Source: Eubacterium sp. ER2 (GTDB taxonomy: Bacteria; Bacillota; Clostridia; Lachnospirales; Lachnospiraceae). From it: 64,000 nt of DNA. Made by a program: the position numbers and the translations under genes. This document shows, in pieces, positions 1-9,058 of this stretch (the stretch's first letter is position 1; each line of letters begins with the position of its first letter). The stretch is from positions 124,001 through 188,000 of the forward strand of contig NZ_JPJE01000005.1 in NCBI RefSeq assembly GCF_000765215.1, read 5' to 3'. The notes under the pieces were generated by a model. That model ran no database searches. It saw only the letters and a list, made by a program, of their open reading frames with translations, and was not told the DNA's origin.

Positions 1-411
1 GACGGCAAGAAGAAGGAGCTGGTGGACTGGTGCGACAGGAATAAAGAGATACTGAAGGGCCATTTTCTCTGCGGGACAGGGACCACGGCCAAGCTCATCG
101 CCGAGAAGACGGGGCTGCCGGTGAAAGGGTTCTGCAGCGGTCCCCTGGGAGGAGACCAGCAGATCGGTGCCAAGATCGTGGAGGGACAGATCGATTTCAT
201 GATTTTCCTGTGGGATCCGCTGGAGGCACAGCCCCACGACCCGGATGTGAAGGCGCTTTTGCGCATCGCTGTGGTCTATGACATCCCCATCGCCAACAAC
301 CTGGCTACCGCGGATTTCATGCTTAATTCCAGATACATGTCAGAGCCCTACGCGAGAAAGATCGAGAATTTCAACAGGACGATCCAGCAGCGTGTGGAGA
401 GGATGAAATAG
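1..411 (+). CDS. mgsA: Methylglyoxal synthase (5' truncated by window edge)
   Basis: Converts dihydroxyacetone phosphate to methylglyoxal and phosphate, a bypass of lower glycolysis that relieves phosphate limitation. The reading frame is open from base 1 (D-G-K-K-K-E-L-V-D-W), so the true start lies upstream. Visible family signatures are the TGTTAKLI phosphate-binding stretch, the GPLGGDQQIGAKI loop and the DFMIFLWDPLEAQPHDPDVKALLRIA segment, which carries the catalytic-region Asp and His. The stop TAG is followed with no spacing by the ATG of the next gene, so the two are probably co-translated. Recognition is secure; only the N-terminus is missing. Confidence 0.95.
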   Translation, partial: DGKKKELVDWCDRNKEILKGHFLCGTGTTAKLIAEKTGLPVKGFCSGPLGGDQQIGAKIVEGQIDFMIFLWDPLEAQPHDPDVKALLRIAVVYDIPIANNLATADFMLNSRYMSEPYARKIENFNRTIQQRVERMK

Positions 412-1167
412 ATGGCTGAGGCATACGGCAGCTTTTCGGAGGTCTATGACACTTTCATGGATAATGTGCCCTACCGGGAGTGGGCCGGCTACATAGAGGA
501 AAAGCTGAGGCAGCAGGGGATAGAGGAGGGCCTTGTCCTGGATCTGGGATGCGGGACGGGCAGCATGACCGAAGAGCTGGCGGACGCCGGTTACGACATG
601 ATCGGGGTGGACAGCTCCACGGAGATGCTGGAGCAGGCCTTTGAGAAGAAGGAAACAAGCGGCCACGACATCCTCTACCTTCTGCAGGATATGCGGGAGT
701 TTGAGCTCTACGGCACCGTCCGGGCAGTTGTCAGCGCCTGCGACTGTGTCAACTATATCACAGACCCGGAGGAGCTTCTGGAGGTGTTCCGGCTTGTGAA
801 CAATTACCTGGACCCGGGAGGCATCTTTCTCTTTGACTTCAACACAGAGTACAAGTACAGGGAGGTGCTGGGCGAGCAGACCATCGCCGAGGACAGGGAG
901 GATTGCAGCTTCATCTGGGACAACTATTACGATGAGGAGGGGCGGATCAACTCCTACGAGCTGACTCTGTTTATCCGGGAGGAGGGGGATCTCTACCGGA
1001 AATATAAGGAGCAGCATTTCCAGAGGGCCTACACTCTGGAGGAGATGAAGGAGCTCCTTAAAAGGAGCGGCCTGACCTTTCTGTCAGCCCAGGAGGGCTA
1101 CACGGACAGGGAGGCGGGGCCTGGCAGCGAGAGAATAACCATCATGGCGAGGGAGTGCGGAAAATGA
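412..1167 (+). CDS. Class I SAM-dependent methyltransferase
   Basis: A 251-residue soluble methyltransferase. The SAM-binding motif I is clear (VLDLGCGTGSMTEELA, about residues 43-58), followed by the acidic end of strand beta-2 (GVDSS) and a later CDCVNYI segment in place of motif IV. The N-terminal YGSFSEVYDTFMDNVPYREWAGYI is typical of small-molecule methyltransferases found beside metabolic genes. The substrate cannot be told from sequence. It begins directly at the stop codon of mgsA, and a GC-rich hairpin-like sequence overlaps its own stop codon, so transcription may drop there before hslO. Confidence 0.85.
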   Translation: MAEAYGSFSEVYDTFMDNVPYREWAGYIEEKLRQQGIEEGLVLDLGCGTGSMTEELADAGYDMIGVDSSTEMLEQAFEKKETSGHDILYLLQDMREFELYGTVRAVVSACDCVNYITDPEELLEVFRLVNNYLDPGGIFLFDFNTEYKYREVLGEQTIAEDREDCSFIWDNYYDEEGRINSYELTLFIREEGDLYRKYKEQHFQRAYTLEEMKELLKRSGLTFLSAQEGYTDREAGPGSERITIMARECGK

Positions 1168-1252
1168 TCCGCGCTCCCTTGTCAAGTATGGGAAAAAATA
1201 TTAAAATGGTACATGAGTCAAAAAAGAGAACAAGAGAAAGGATCAAGAATAG

Positions 1253-2140
1253 ATGACACAGAACACAGATTACATCGTAAGGGCAACCGCCGCGGGAGGG
1301 CAGATCAGAGCCTTCGCGGCCACCACAAGGGACCTGGTGGAGGAGGCCAGGAGACGCCACAACACAAGTCCGGTGGCCACAGCGGCCCTGGGGCGCCTGC
1401 TGACAGCGGGCGTTATGATGGGCAGCATGATGAAAAATGACACCGACGTGCTGACTCTCCAGATTAACGGCGACGGCCCCCTGGGAGGCATCACAGTGAC
1501 AGCGGACAGTCAGGGGAATGTGAAGGGCTACGTGCAGAACCCGGACGTGATCCTGCCCCCGAAGAACGGGAAGCTGGATGTGGGGGGAGCCGTGGGCATC
1601 GGCCTTCTCACCGTCATCAAGGACATGGGCCTTAAGGAGCCCTACTCGGGCCAGACCATCCTTGTGACAAGCGAGATCGCAGAGGATCTGACCTACTATT
1701 TCGCCAATTCAGAGCAGGTGCCCTCCTCTGTGGGGCTGGGCGTGCTCATGGAGAAGGACAACACGGTAAAATGCGCGGGGGGCTTTATCGTGCAGCTCAT
1801 GCCCTTTGCCGAGGAGAAGGTGATCAGCCGCCTGGAGGAAAATGTGGGAAAGATCACCTCTGTGACAAAGCTTCTGGAGGAGGGCTACACGCCCCAGCAG
1901 CTTCTTTCGGATCTGACAGAGGGGCTGGATCTGGAGGTCACAGACACCATGCCCGCCCGGTTCTACTGTAACTGTTCCAAGGAGAGAGTGGAGCGGGCCG
2001 TGGCCAGCATCGGGGCAAAGGATATCCAGGAGATGATCGATGAGGGGAAGGATATTGAAGTGAAGTGTCACTTCTGCAATACAGCCTACAATTACTCAGT
2101 GGACGAGCTGAAGAGCATACTGAAAAGAAGCAGAAAATAG
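1253..2140 (+). CDS. hslO: Redox-regulated molecular chaperone Hsp33
   Basis: Cytosolic holdase chaperone that is activated when oxidative stress releases zinc from four cysteines. The C-terminal zinc site is visible as CNC (residues about 239-241) and CHFC (about 272-275), matching the CXC...CXXC pattern of the family. The N-terminal domain starts DYIVRATAAGGQIRAFAATTRDLVEEARRRH, as is usual, and the length (295) is typical. The start ATG at 1253 overlaps no other gene and has a modest AAAGGA site upstream. It is followed six bases later by the ribosome binding site of nadE, which suggests cotranscription. Confidence 0.95.
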   Translation: MTQNTDYIVRATAAGGQIRAFAATTRDLVEEARRRHNTSPVATAALGRLLTAGVMMGSMMKNDTDVLTLQINGDGPLGGITVTADSQGNVKGYVQNPDVILPPKNGKLDVGGAVGIGLLTVIKDMGLKEPYSGQTILVTSEIAEDLTYYFANSEQVPSSVGLGVLMEKDNTVKCAGGFIVQLMPFAEEKVISRLEENVGKITSVTKLLEEGYTPQQLLSDLTEGLDLEVTDTMPARFYCNCSKERVERAVASIGAKDIQEMIDEGKDIEVKCHFCNTAYNYSVDELKSILKRSRK

Positions 2141-2155
2141 AGAGGAGTGTGGACC

Positions 2156-4087
2156 TTGAGACATGGTTTTGTAAAGGTGGCGGCAGCCACCCCGGACATC
2201 CGTGTGGCGGATGTGGCGTATAACAAAGAGCAGATCTGCCGTCTCATCGATGAGACGACAGCGGAGGGAGCCAAGATCGTGGTGTTTCCCGAGCTGGTCC
2301 TCACCGGCTACACCTGCGGGGATCTCTTTACCCAGGATGTGCTCCTCGGGGAGGTAAGAAGAGCCATCAAAGAGGTGTCAGCGGCCACGAGGGAGAAGGA
2401 TGCCCTCATCTTTGTGGGCATGCCCCTGGCAGTGGAGGGGGAGCTCTACAATGTGGCGGCGGCCCTGAACAGGGGGAGGATCCTGGGATTTACCACCAAG
2501 ACCTTTCTGCCCAACTACGGAGAATTCTACGAGATGCGCCAGTTCCGGGAGGGGCCGGAGGACGTGCGGTACATCCCGTTTGAGGGGGAGAAGATCCTCT
2601 TTGGCCCCCGGATCCTCTTTGAGGCAGATGCCATGCCGGACCTGATCGTGTCGGCGGAGATCTGTGAGGACGTCTGGTCTCCGGTGCCGCCCAGCATTGA
2701 CGCGGCCAGAGAGGGGGCCACGGTCATTGTCAACTGCTCCGCCAGCGACGAGACTATCGGCAAGGCGGCCTACAGGAAGAGTCTCATCGAGGGACAGTCG
2801 GCCCGGCTCATGGCGGCCTACATTTACGCCAACGCCGGGGAGGGAGAGTCCACCACAGATCTTGTCTTTGGCGGCCACAACATCATCTCCGAGAACGGTA
2901 CCACCCTGGCGGAGGGAGAGCGGTTCAGAAACGGCGTCATCTACGCCCAGATCGACGTAAAGCGGCTGATCAGCGAGCGGAGGAAGAACACCACCTTCAA
3001 GACAGCCCGGGACCGCCATCTTCTGAGAGTTCCCTTCCATGTGGAGATGACCCGGACGCAGCTTTCCAGAAGGTTTCCCTCCCGTCCCTTTGTGCCGGAC
3101 GCCAAGGAGGAGAGGGACAGAAGATGCGAGGAGATCCTCACTATCCAGGCTATGGGGCTGAAGAAGCGCCTGGCCCACACCCACGCGAAGAGTGCGGTGG
3201 TGGGCATCTCCGGAGGCCTGGACTCCACCCTGGCCCTCCTTGTGACAGCCCGGGCCTTTGACAGGCTGGGCATGGACCGGGGACAGATCATCGCTGTCAC
3301 TATGCCCTGCTTCGGCACCACAGACAGGACCTACAACAACGCCTGCCAGATGGCGCTGAAGCTGGGGGCCAAGCTCCGGGAGGTGCGGATCGCCGACTCG
3401 GTTGCCAGCCATTTCAGGGATATCGGCCACGACATGGAGGATCACAGCGTCACCTACGAGAACTCCCAGGCCAGAGAGCGGACCCAGGTGCTCATGGACA
3501 TCTCCAACCAGACAGGGGGCCTTGTGGTGGGCACAGGGGATATGTCTGAGCTGGCTCTTGGCTGGGCTACCTACAACGGGGACCACATGTCCATGTACGG
3601 AGTCAATGCCTCCGTGCCAAAGACGCTGGTGCGGCATCTGGTGCGCTACTGCGCGGACACGGAGAAGGATCAGGAGCTTAAGGCTGTGCTCTACGACGTG
3701 CTGGACACGCCGGTGAGCCCGGAGCTCCTTCCTCCCAAGGACGGACAGATCGCCCAGAAGACGGAGGATCTGGTGGGGCCCTACGAGCTTCATGATTTCT
3801 ATCTGTACTATTTCCTCCGCTTCGGGTACGAGCCCTCCAAGATCTACCGCATCGCCAAGGAGGCTTTCGCGGGCGAGTACGATGAGGAGACCATCTACAA
3901 ATGGCTGCGCACCTTCTGCTGGAGATTTTTCAGCCAGCAGTTCAAGCGGTCCTGTCTTCCCGACGGCCCCAAGGTGGGTACGGTGGCCCTCTCGCCCAGA
4001 GGGGACTGGCGGATGCCCAGCGACGCCTGCGTGGATGTGTGGATCCGTGACCTGGAAAAAGAGGCGAAAGGAGATGGGGTACAATGA
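2156..4087 (+). CDS. nadE: Glutamine-dependent NAD+ synthetase
   Basis: Last step of NAD biosynthesis: amidates deamido-NAD using glutamine. An N-terminal nitrilase-type glutaminase domain spans about residues 1-290, with VVFPELVLTGY (Glu), a Lys in KTFLPNYGEFYE and the nucleophile Cys in SAEICEDVWSP. The C-terminal synthetase domain has the PP-loop GISGGLDSTLAL and the later GTGDMSELALGWATYNGDH. The two-domain form of about 640 residues is common in Clostridia. A TTG at 2156 is preferred as start because AGAGGAG (2141-2147) sits 8 bases before it; the GTG at 2147 would lie inside that ribosome binding site. The stop overlaps the next ATG (ATGA). Confidence 0.93.
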   Translation: MRHGFVKVAAATPDIRVADVAYNKEQICRLIDETTAEGAKIVVFPELVLTGYTCGDLFTQDVLLGEVRRAIKEVSAATREKDALIFVGMPLAVEGELYNVAAALNRGRILGFTTKTFLPNYGEFYEMRQFREGPEDVRYIPFEGEKILFGPRILFEADAMPDLIVSAEICEDVWSPVPPSIDAAREGATVIVNCSASDETIGKAAYRKSLIEGQSARLMAAYIYANAGEGESTTDLVFGGHNIISENGTTLAEGERFRNGVIYAQIDVKRLISERRKNTTFKTARDRHLLRVPFHVEMTRTQLSRRFPSRPFVPDAKEERDRRCEEILTIQAMGLKKRLAHTHAKSAVVGISGGLDSTLALLVTARAFDRLGMDRGQIIAVTMPCFGTTDRTYNNACQMALKLGAKLREVRIADSVASHFRDIGHDMEDHSVTYENSQARERTQVLMDISNQTGGLVVGTGDMSELALGWATYNGDHMSMYGVNASVPKTLVRHLVRYCADTEKDQELKAVLYDVLDTPVSPELLPPKDGQIAQKTEDLVGPYELHDFYLYYFLRFGYEPSKIYRIAKEAFAGEYDEETIYKWLRTFCWRFFSQQFKRSCLPDGPKVGTVALSPRGDWRMPSDACVDVWIRDLEKEAKGDGVQ

Positions 4088-4986
4088 CAGTGGAAGAAAT
4101 GACAGCGGTGGATCAGCGGGAGGTTGACAGGAGAGTGCGGCGCTGCCGCTTAAGGCAGTGGCTGGGATGGGCTGCCTACGCTCTGGTAGCTATCCATCTT
4201 CTCTGGATGATTTTGAGCAGCAATTTTCCCGTCCGGCTCTGGGTGAGTGGATATAAATGGGATATGCTGCAAATCTGCATGATCATCACACACTTTGCGG
4301 TGCTCTTTATCCTGGCTCTTGTAGCGAAGACCGGGACCACCTGGATCTACGGGGCGCTCCAGAAGGAGTGCGACCCCTTCCTCTTTGAGGCCTGCGTCTA
4401 CCACATGGGCTTTATGGGAAATGAGAACCTGAAGCGGCTGAACCTGGCCATTGCCCAGTACTACCAGGGGAATTTCCAGCAGGCCATGGACACCATCATG
4501 CACACGGATCCCTCTTCCTTCAAGAAGACCAACCGGCTGAATTACTATGCCCTAAAAAGCGGCCTCTGCTTCCGCTTTGGCATGGGGGACAAGGTAAGGG
4601 AGCTGGAAAACGAGTTCCAGAGAAGAATCAGCGGCAAGCAGGACACAAAGAACATGCGGCTCCTCTGCGCCATGAACAATCTGAAGCGGGCCCGGGCGAA
4701 CAAAGACTATGAGTCCGCCTGGCGCTTCTACCAGGAGTGGCTCCACCTGTCCGACCCGGTAAGCCAGCAGCTCTGGTCAAAGGTGGGAAGAGCCTGGCAG
4801 CAGGCGGTTCTGGAGCAGGACTGCGGGAACGAGGCGGGGGCACGGGCGGCCTTTGCCTATGTGGAGAAGTACGGGAACCGCCTGATGTTCGTGAAGGACG
4901 CGGCCCGTTTCCTGCACCCCCAGGAGACGGCTGCGGATAAAACAGAGAGCGAAGGAGTGAAACGCGATGGAGGAACTGAAGCTTAG
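4084..4986 (+). CDS. Membrane-anchored protein with TPR-like cytosolic part, unknown function
   Basis: A 300-residue protein I do not recognise. Two transmembrane helices are visible near the N-terminus (about residues 28-46, WLGWAAYALVAIHLLWMIL, and 61-82, MLQICMIITHFAVLFILALVAK). The rest is soluble and helical, with tandem pairs such as LNLAIAQYYQGNFQQAMDTIM and LNYYALKSGLCFRFGMGDKVRELENEFQ that resemble tetratricopeptide repeats. It starts in the ATGA overlap with nadE and its end overlaps the following redox protein by 20 bases, so it is translationally coupled on both sides. The positive-inside pattern puts the repeat domain in the cytosol. Confidence 0.7.
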   Translation: MTVEEMTAVDQREVDRRVRRCRLRQWLGWAAYALVAIHLLWMILSSNFPVRLWVSGYKWDMLQICMIITHFAVLFILALVAKTGTTWIYGALQKECDPFLFEACVYHMGFMGNENLKRLNLAIAQYYQGNFQQAMDTIMHTDPSSFKKTNRLNYYALKSGLCFRFGMGDKVRELENEFQRRISGKQDTKNMRLLCAMNNLKRARANKDYESAWRFYQEWLHLSDPVSQQLWSKVGRAWQQAVLEQDCGNEAGARAAFAYVEKYGNRLMFVKDAARFLHPQETAADKTESEGVKRDGGTEA

Positions 4987-5398
4987 GGAGAAAGCGGCGG
5001 AGAATTTTAATAAGATCTACAACTGCTGTCAGTCTGTGGCCTGCACGGTCTGTGAGAGATACGGGGTGAGCCAGGAGGATATGTTCCGCATGACAGAGGG
5101 GTTCGGGTCCGGCATCGGCGGGTTGAAGGACACCTGCGGAGCGGTCGTGGGGATGTTCCTCATCATCAGCCTGGCGAACAGCGCCGGGGACATGGAGGAT
5201 CCCACCCGGACAAAGCTGGATACATATGCTAAATTCCAGGAGGCGGCAGAGATCTTTAAGGAGAGGAGAGGGTCGCTGTACTGCCGGGACCTGAAGACCC
5301 AGGACGGTCCCCAGCCCCTTCCCTGCTGCATGGCCTGCGTGGAGGACGCGGCCCAGATTTTGGAAGAGCTTCTGAAAAAATGGGACATTCTGTCATAA
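4967..5398 (+). CDS. C_GCAxxG_C_C family redox protein
   Basis: A 143-residue protein of the small cysteine-rich family often annotated as C_GCAxxG_C_C. The conserved pattern is present: NCCQSVACTVCERYG near the N-terminus, GFGSGIGGLKDTCGAVVG in the middle (about residues 44-61), then C at the RGSLYCRDL position and a C-terminal CCMACVEDAAQIL. The cysteines suggest metal or redox chemistry, but no reaction is established for the family as far as I know. It starts inside the 3' end of the TPR-like membrane protein gene with a GAAGGAG site 5' of the ATG, so it belongs to the same operon. Confidence 0.8.
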   Translation: MEELKLREKAAENFNKIYNCCQSVACTVCERYGVSQEDMFRMTEGFGSGIGGLKDTCGAVVGMFLIISLANSAGDMEDPTRTKLDTYAKFQEAAEIFKERRGSLYCRDLKTQDGPQPLPCCMACVEDAAQILEELLKKWDILS

Positions 5399-5444
5399 AA
5401 TAGAAAACAGGCGCATATATATGATCACAGGAGGAAATCAGATC

Positions 5445-5798
5445 ATGGGAACAGAAAGAGAAATGAAAGCTGTCGTATGCCTGCACCACATTGCCACCTT
5501 TATGTCTGTGGCAGCCGGCGGATGGGCAGTCATAAAAGGAACGGGAAGCAAAGTGAAGGATGCGCTGGCAGGGATATTCCTGGCAGTCCAGCTCTTTGCC
5601 CTTCTCAAGGTCATTCTGGAGACGGCGGGGAAGAGGGAGGAGACGCTGGGGGACCAGGTCGGGCGGCTGCGGGCGCAGATTGAGAAGACCAGGGGCGGCC
5701 GGGCGGCCGCGGAGGCCTGCACAGCGCTGATGCTTCTTTTGTCTCTTCTCTTTAAGATCGGTGTTCCCCTCTGCCTTCTGGAGAGGAAGAAATGCTAA
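5445..5798 (+). CDS. Small membrane protein of unknown function
   Basis: A 117-residue protein without recognisable family. It has a weak N-terminal hydrophobic stretch (HHIATFMSVAAGGWAVI), a second one (DALAGIFLAVQLFALLKVIL), a charged helix (RVEELRAQIEK-like region) and a C-terminal hydrophobic segment (ACTALMLLLSLLFKIGVPLCLL). The ATG at 5445 is chosen because AGGAGG (5429-5434) is 10 bases upstream; an in-frame ATG at 5421 lies before that site. The end overlaps the start of the FUSC-family gene by 7 bases, which suggests that the two membrane proteins are made together. Confidence 0.65.
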   Translation: MGTEREMKAVVCLHHIATFMSVAAGGWAVIKGTGSKVKDALAGIFLAVQLFALLKVILETAGKREETLGDQVGRLRAQIEKTRGGRAAAEACTALMLLLSLLFKIGVPLCLLERKKC

Positions 5799-7777
5799 GA
5801 GAGCGTCTGGAAGGCCAGGCCCGGCTTGTCTGGAAAAGCTTCCTTAACGCCCTCCCTGTGATCTGCTTTTACCTGTTTTTGTTCTGCACGGTTTTGCTTT
5901 TGTTCGGGACACAGTACATCATGGTGGTGTCCCTCGTGACAGTGCTCTTCCAGACCAATTACCGGAAGAGAAGGTCCTGGGGGAGTCTTGCCCGGGCGGC
6001 GGCAAGCCAGCTGGGCCTCAGTCTGCTGGCCTGGATCGCCACCTGGTCCTTTCCGCTGTCTGCAGGGCTCAACCTGATCGTGCCCTTTGCCCTTGTGTTC
6101 CTGAAGGCCACCCGGTTCAACCGGATGGGCTATTTTTCCGGGCTCATGACCTTTACCTTTCTGCAGCTCCTGCCAGTGGACCTGGCGGGATTTTTTGTGC
6201 AGACAGAGGCCATGCTGTATTCCCTGGCCTGCTTTTTCCTGTTGGTGAAGCTGTACCAGTGCCGGTATCCCCAGGAAAAGAGCTACAGAAGAGAGCAGGA
6301 GGGTCTGTCTGTCCTGGCAGATTGCCTGCGCCGGCAGCTCCGGGGAGAGGAGAAATCCCCGGAGAGCCTTGGGGATCTCTATGAGCTGCAGCAGCTCCAG
6401 TACCAGGAGACCTACGCCAAGCGGGGCGTCAGGGAGGTGGCTACCCGGGAGGGGAAGATCTCCTACATGTTCGCCCTCCTGTTCCAGCGGGCCTCCTACT
6501 TTGTGGGCAGCAGGTACGCCCCGGCCATGCTGGAGCAAAAGGGAGCCGCCGAACTGGTGGAAAAGACAGCCGTCTATCTGGAGAGGGCAGCATCCACAGC
6601 CTTCTGGGAAAAGACGGCGAGAACGGCGTTGGAGGAGGCGGGAGAGGCATTGCTTCTGGAAGCAGGGGCAGGGGAGGACGAGATCCATATCTCGGTTCAG
6701 AATTTTCTCCAGCCCTTCCTCATCATCCTCCGGAAATTTGACGAGGGAGAGAGGGAGGAGGCAGGGGCTTCCTGGCCCATGCCAAGGCACCAGCGGCCTT
6801 TGGGGAAGCTGCTGTACCAGATGCGGCCGGACGGCTTTGAGATGCGGTTTGCCCTGCGGATGAGCGCGGTTTTGACCCTCAGCTTTCTCTTTGTGCACAT
6901 AAGCGGCGCCGACCACGCCTACTGGCTGCCCCTCAACGCCTTTCTGCTCCTGCGGCCCATGTACGAGGACAGCCGCTATCGCATGCTGACCCGGTTTCTG
7001 GGAACTGCGGGAGGCTGCGTCATCATGAGCCTGCTCTTTCCTGTCATGCCCGGAATGGCAGGACATTTTGTCCTGGCGGCACTCATGGTCATCTGCATGT
7101 ACACCGCCACGCCGGGAACCTGCGTGCACGCGGTCTGTGTGACTTGCTTTGCCCTCTCCATGGTGACCCTGGCCATGGGGGAGGAGACAGCTGTGGAGCT
7201 TCGGATGATCTATGTGATGGGGGCTGTCGCCCTTGTCCTTGTGATCAACCGGTTTTTCTTCCCCACCAGCATGGGGCAGCAGTTCCGATACAATCTCACC
7301 GTGGTCTTCCATATGCACCACATGTACCTTAGGATGCTGGAGAGGGCTCTGGAGCGGCCCACGGATTACGGGACTATCTGCGATGCCCAGGTGGAGTACC
7401 ATCTGGTTCACGGACAGATGATGGAGTATCTGGACAAGAGGCGGGGACAGCCCTGGGAGACCTACCGGGAGCTTCTTAAGATATCCTGGGAGATGGTGGC
7501 GGAGATGGAGCAGATTCTGCTCTTTGTCAATTCCGGACACTTGAGCGAGGGGGAGGATGAAGAGATGGAAAACTATATTTCCCACGCCCAGTATGTGCTG
7601 GTGCAGATCCAGAGGCTGCTGGGTCTGCGGGGCGAAAAGACGCTGCCGGAGGTGAGAAGGGTCAGCTACAGCCGGGCGGATGCCGGGCAGCAGGAGCTGT
7701 CCTATTTTCTGACAGCCTACTCAAGCCATGTCTCCAGGATGTACCGGCTTGCGCTGGAACACAGATCCGATATTTAA
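5792..7777 (+). CDS. FUSC-family membrane protein (aromatic acid exporter type)
   Basis: A 661-residue integral membrane protein with two membrane halves. The N-terminal half has hydrophobic segments at about residues 17-40, 65-85 and 95-140; a long soluble region follows (about 150-340); the second half (from FALRMSAVLTLSFLFVHISGADHAYWLPLNAFLLLRP) matches the FUSC-type module of fusaric-acid-resistance and aromatic-acid efflux proteins. A C-terminal helical tail completes it. Function in the family is export of aromatic or amphipathic acids; the substrate here is unknown. It is the last gene of a tightly overlapped run starting at nadE. Its TAA shares bases with the stop of the convergent XRE gene. 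Confidence 0.8.
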   Translation: MLRERLEGQARLVWKSFLNALPVICFYLFLFCTVLLLFGTQYIMVVSLVTVLFQTNYRKRRSWGSLARAAASQLGLSLLAWIATWSFPLSAGLNLIVPFALVFLKATRFNRMGYFSGLMTFTFLQLLPVDLAGFFVQTEAMLYSLACFFLLVKLYQCRYPQEKSYRREQEGLSVLADCLRRQLRGEEKSPESLGDLYELQQLQYQETYAKRGVREVATREGKISYMFALLFQRASYFVGSRYAPAMLEQKGAAELVEKTAVYLERAASTAFWEKTARTALEEAGEALLLEAGAGEDEIHISVQNFLQPFLIILRKFDEGEREEAGASWPMPRHQRPLGKLLYQMRPDGFEMRFALRMSAVLTLSFLFVHISGADHAYWLPLNAFLLLRPMYEDSRYRMLTRFLGTAGGCVIMSLLFPVMPGMAGHFVLAALMVICMYTATPGTCVHAVCVTCFALSMVTLAMGEETAVELRMIYVMGAVALVLVINRFFFPTSMGQQFRYNLTVVFHMHHMYLRMLERALERPTDYGTICDAQVEYHLVHGQMMEYLDKRRGQPWETYRELLKISWEMVAEMEQILLFVNSGHLSEGEDEEMENYISHAQYVLVQIQRLLGLRGEKTLPEVRRVSYSRADAGQQELSYFLTAYSSHVSRMYRLALEHRSDI

Positions 7778-8814
7778 GCCTTTCGTTGTGCCAGCAGCTC
7801 TTCAAATTCCGGACCGCCGCGGAGAAATGCGTACTCCTCATCGTTTGCCAGCTCATCGGTGATCGCCTGGGTCAGCTTGCCTGAAAAGAATGTGGAACTG
7901 CCGGCATCTGTATGACGATATAAGGGGCAATCCTGCGGAGCCCATTCCTGCTTCATGGCAGGCAGCATTTTTTGGAGGACAGACAGGCTCCTGTCCTTAT
8001 CTTTTCTTGCGAGGGCGAGTTGCAAATGGGCATTGTAGCGCATCCACTCCGGAAGACAGAACCAGCGGGTAAGGGACTCGTACCTATCAGCGAAAAAGTC
8101 CGCGTCCTTTTCCCGGTTTTCCAGTAACGCGATTTCCAGCATGTTTAGTAAAGCGGTCTGTATCCCGGTCACGCCGTTAAGCACCCGGCGCTCCCAGATT
8201 TTTTCCGCCTCCTGGTATCGTTTCTGCTGCTGGCAGAGGATGGCGGATTGCTCCTCTCTATCTATTGAGGAAAATGGCAGTGCGTTTATCAGCGCCTCTG
8301 CCTCTGCAAAATCTCCCCGGTTACGGGCATAGGAGATCAGCATACTGGTTGCGGTATCCTTTATTTCCGGATTTTCACTTGCAGACAGACGCCTGTAAAA
8401 TGCTTCAAATGTCTCCCGGTATTGCGGGGCTTCAGGTGCGTTGTAGAGAACAAGCGCTCCCTCCAGATAGAGAGTGACCGAATAGATCAGCTTTTCACAG
8501 GTGGGGTATTCCTGTATTTTGCGGATCGCTTTCTGGAAAGCGGCATCATAGTCCTGCTCCCGGACCGTCTGGTCGACTTCGTCAACAAAATCTTCAATCT
8601 CAATATCTGTCAGATCGTTATGGAAGGACAGCAGGGTGTTCAGGTCGGTCTTGAGCAGACGCGCCAGCGCCGGCAGGAGGGTGATGTCAGGGTAGGTGCT
8701 GCCTTTTTCCCACTTGCTTACAGCCGGCGTGGAAACGCCCAGATAATCTGCAATCTGCTCCTGTGTCAGGGACAGCTCCTTTCGCTTTTCCCGAATGACC
8801 TGGTTAATCTTCAT
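7774..8814 (-). CDS. XRE-family transcriptional regulator with helical repeat domain
   Basis: A 346-residue regulator. Residues 1-60 form a Cro/CI helix-turn-helix (IREKRKELSLTQEQIADYLGVSTPAVSKWEKGSTYPDITLLPALARLL). The remainder is alpha-helical with repeated pair motifs (AEALINALPFSSIDREEQSAILCQQQKRYQEAEKIWERRV) that resemble TPR-like sensor domains. Such regulators usually control one nearby operon, but the neighbours here are convergent (FUSC gene, sharing TTAA at the stops) or far away. The start is supported by GGAGG 6-8 bases upstream on the minus strand and by a promoter at 8843-8871. Confidence 0.88.
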   Translation of the reverse strand: MKINQVIREKRKELSLTQEQIADYLGVSTPAVSKWEKGSTYPDITLLPALARLLKTDLNTLLSFHNDLTDIEIEDFVDEVDQTVREQDYDAAFQKAIRKIQEYPTCEKLIYSVTLYLEGALVLYNAPEAPQYRETFEAFYRRLSASENPEIKDTATSMLISYARNRGDFAEAEALINALPFSSIDREEQSAILCQQQKRYQEAEKIWERRVLNGVTGIQTALLNMLEIALLENREKDADFFADRYESLTRWFCLPEWMRYNAHLQLALARKDKDRSLSVLQKMLPAMKQEWAPQDCPLYRHTDAGSSTFFSGKLTQAITDELANDEEYAFLRGGPEFEELLAQRKA

Positions 8815-8842
8815 GGCGGACCTCCTTTGCGTTTATGCCCTT

Positions 8843-8871
8843 ATGATAGCAGAGCGGGTTTTACAGGACAA
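8843..8871 (-). promoter_or_regulatory. Promoter of the XRE regulator
   Basis: Read on the minus strand there is a TTGTCC -35 box (8866-8871) and a TATCAT -10 box (8843-8848) with 17 bases between, about 30 bases before the regulator's start codon. Confidence 0.6.
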
Positions 8872-9058
8872 TAGAGCTGTCGTTAAATTGCTGACTGAAA
8901 AAATGAACCGGAAGTTAAAAAACGGGTAAATTCAAATTCGGAGCGTTTAGAATAATCGAGAAAAATTGCGAAAGAGATAACCAGCGCATATGCTGAGATT
9001 GGTTTGAAAGGGGGAGGGGAGTGATGAAAGATATGATAAAGAATAGTGGAAGAGAATG

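Noticed and set aside
1150-1180. Hairpin GGGAGTGCGG/CCGCGCTCCC at the methyltransferase stop as a terminator feature
   Set aside because: One non-standard pair and no T tract, so it is too weak to list as a separate terminator.
2378-4084. Very long open frame antisense to nadE (and similar ones opposite the FUSC, pgk, gpmI, pyrophosphatase and lysA genes)
   Set aside because: These mirror frames arise from the GC-rich codon pattern of the real genes; they have no family motifs and no ribosome binding sites.
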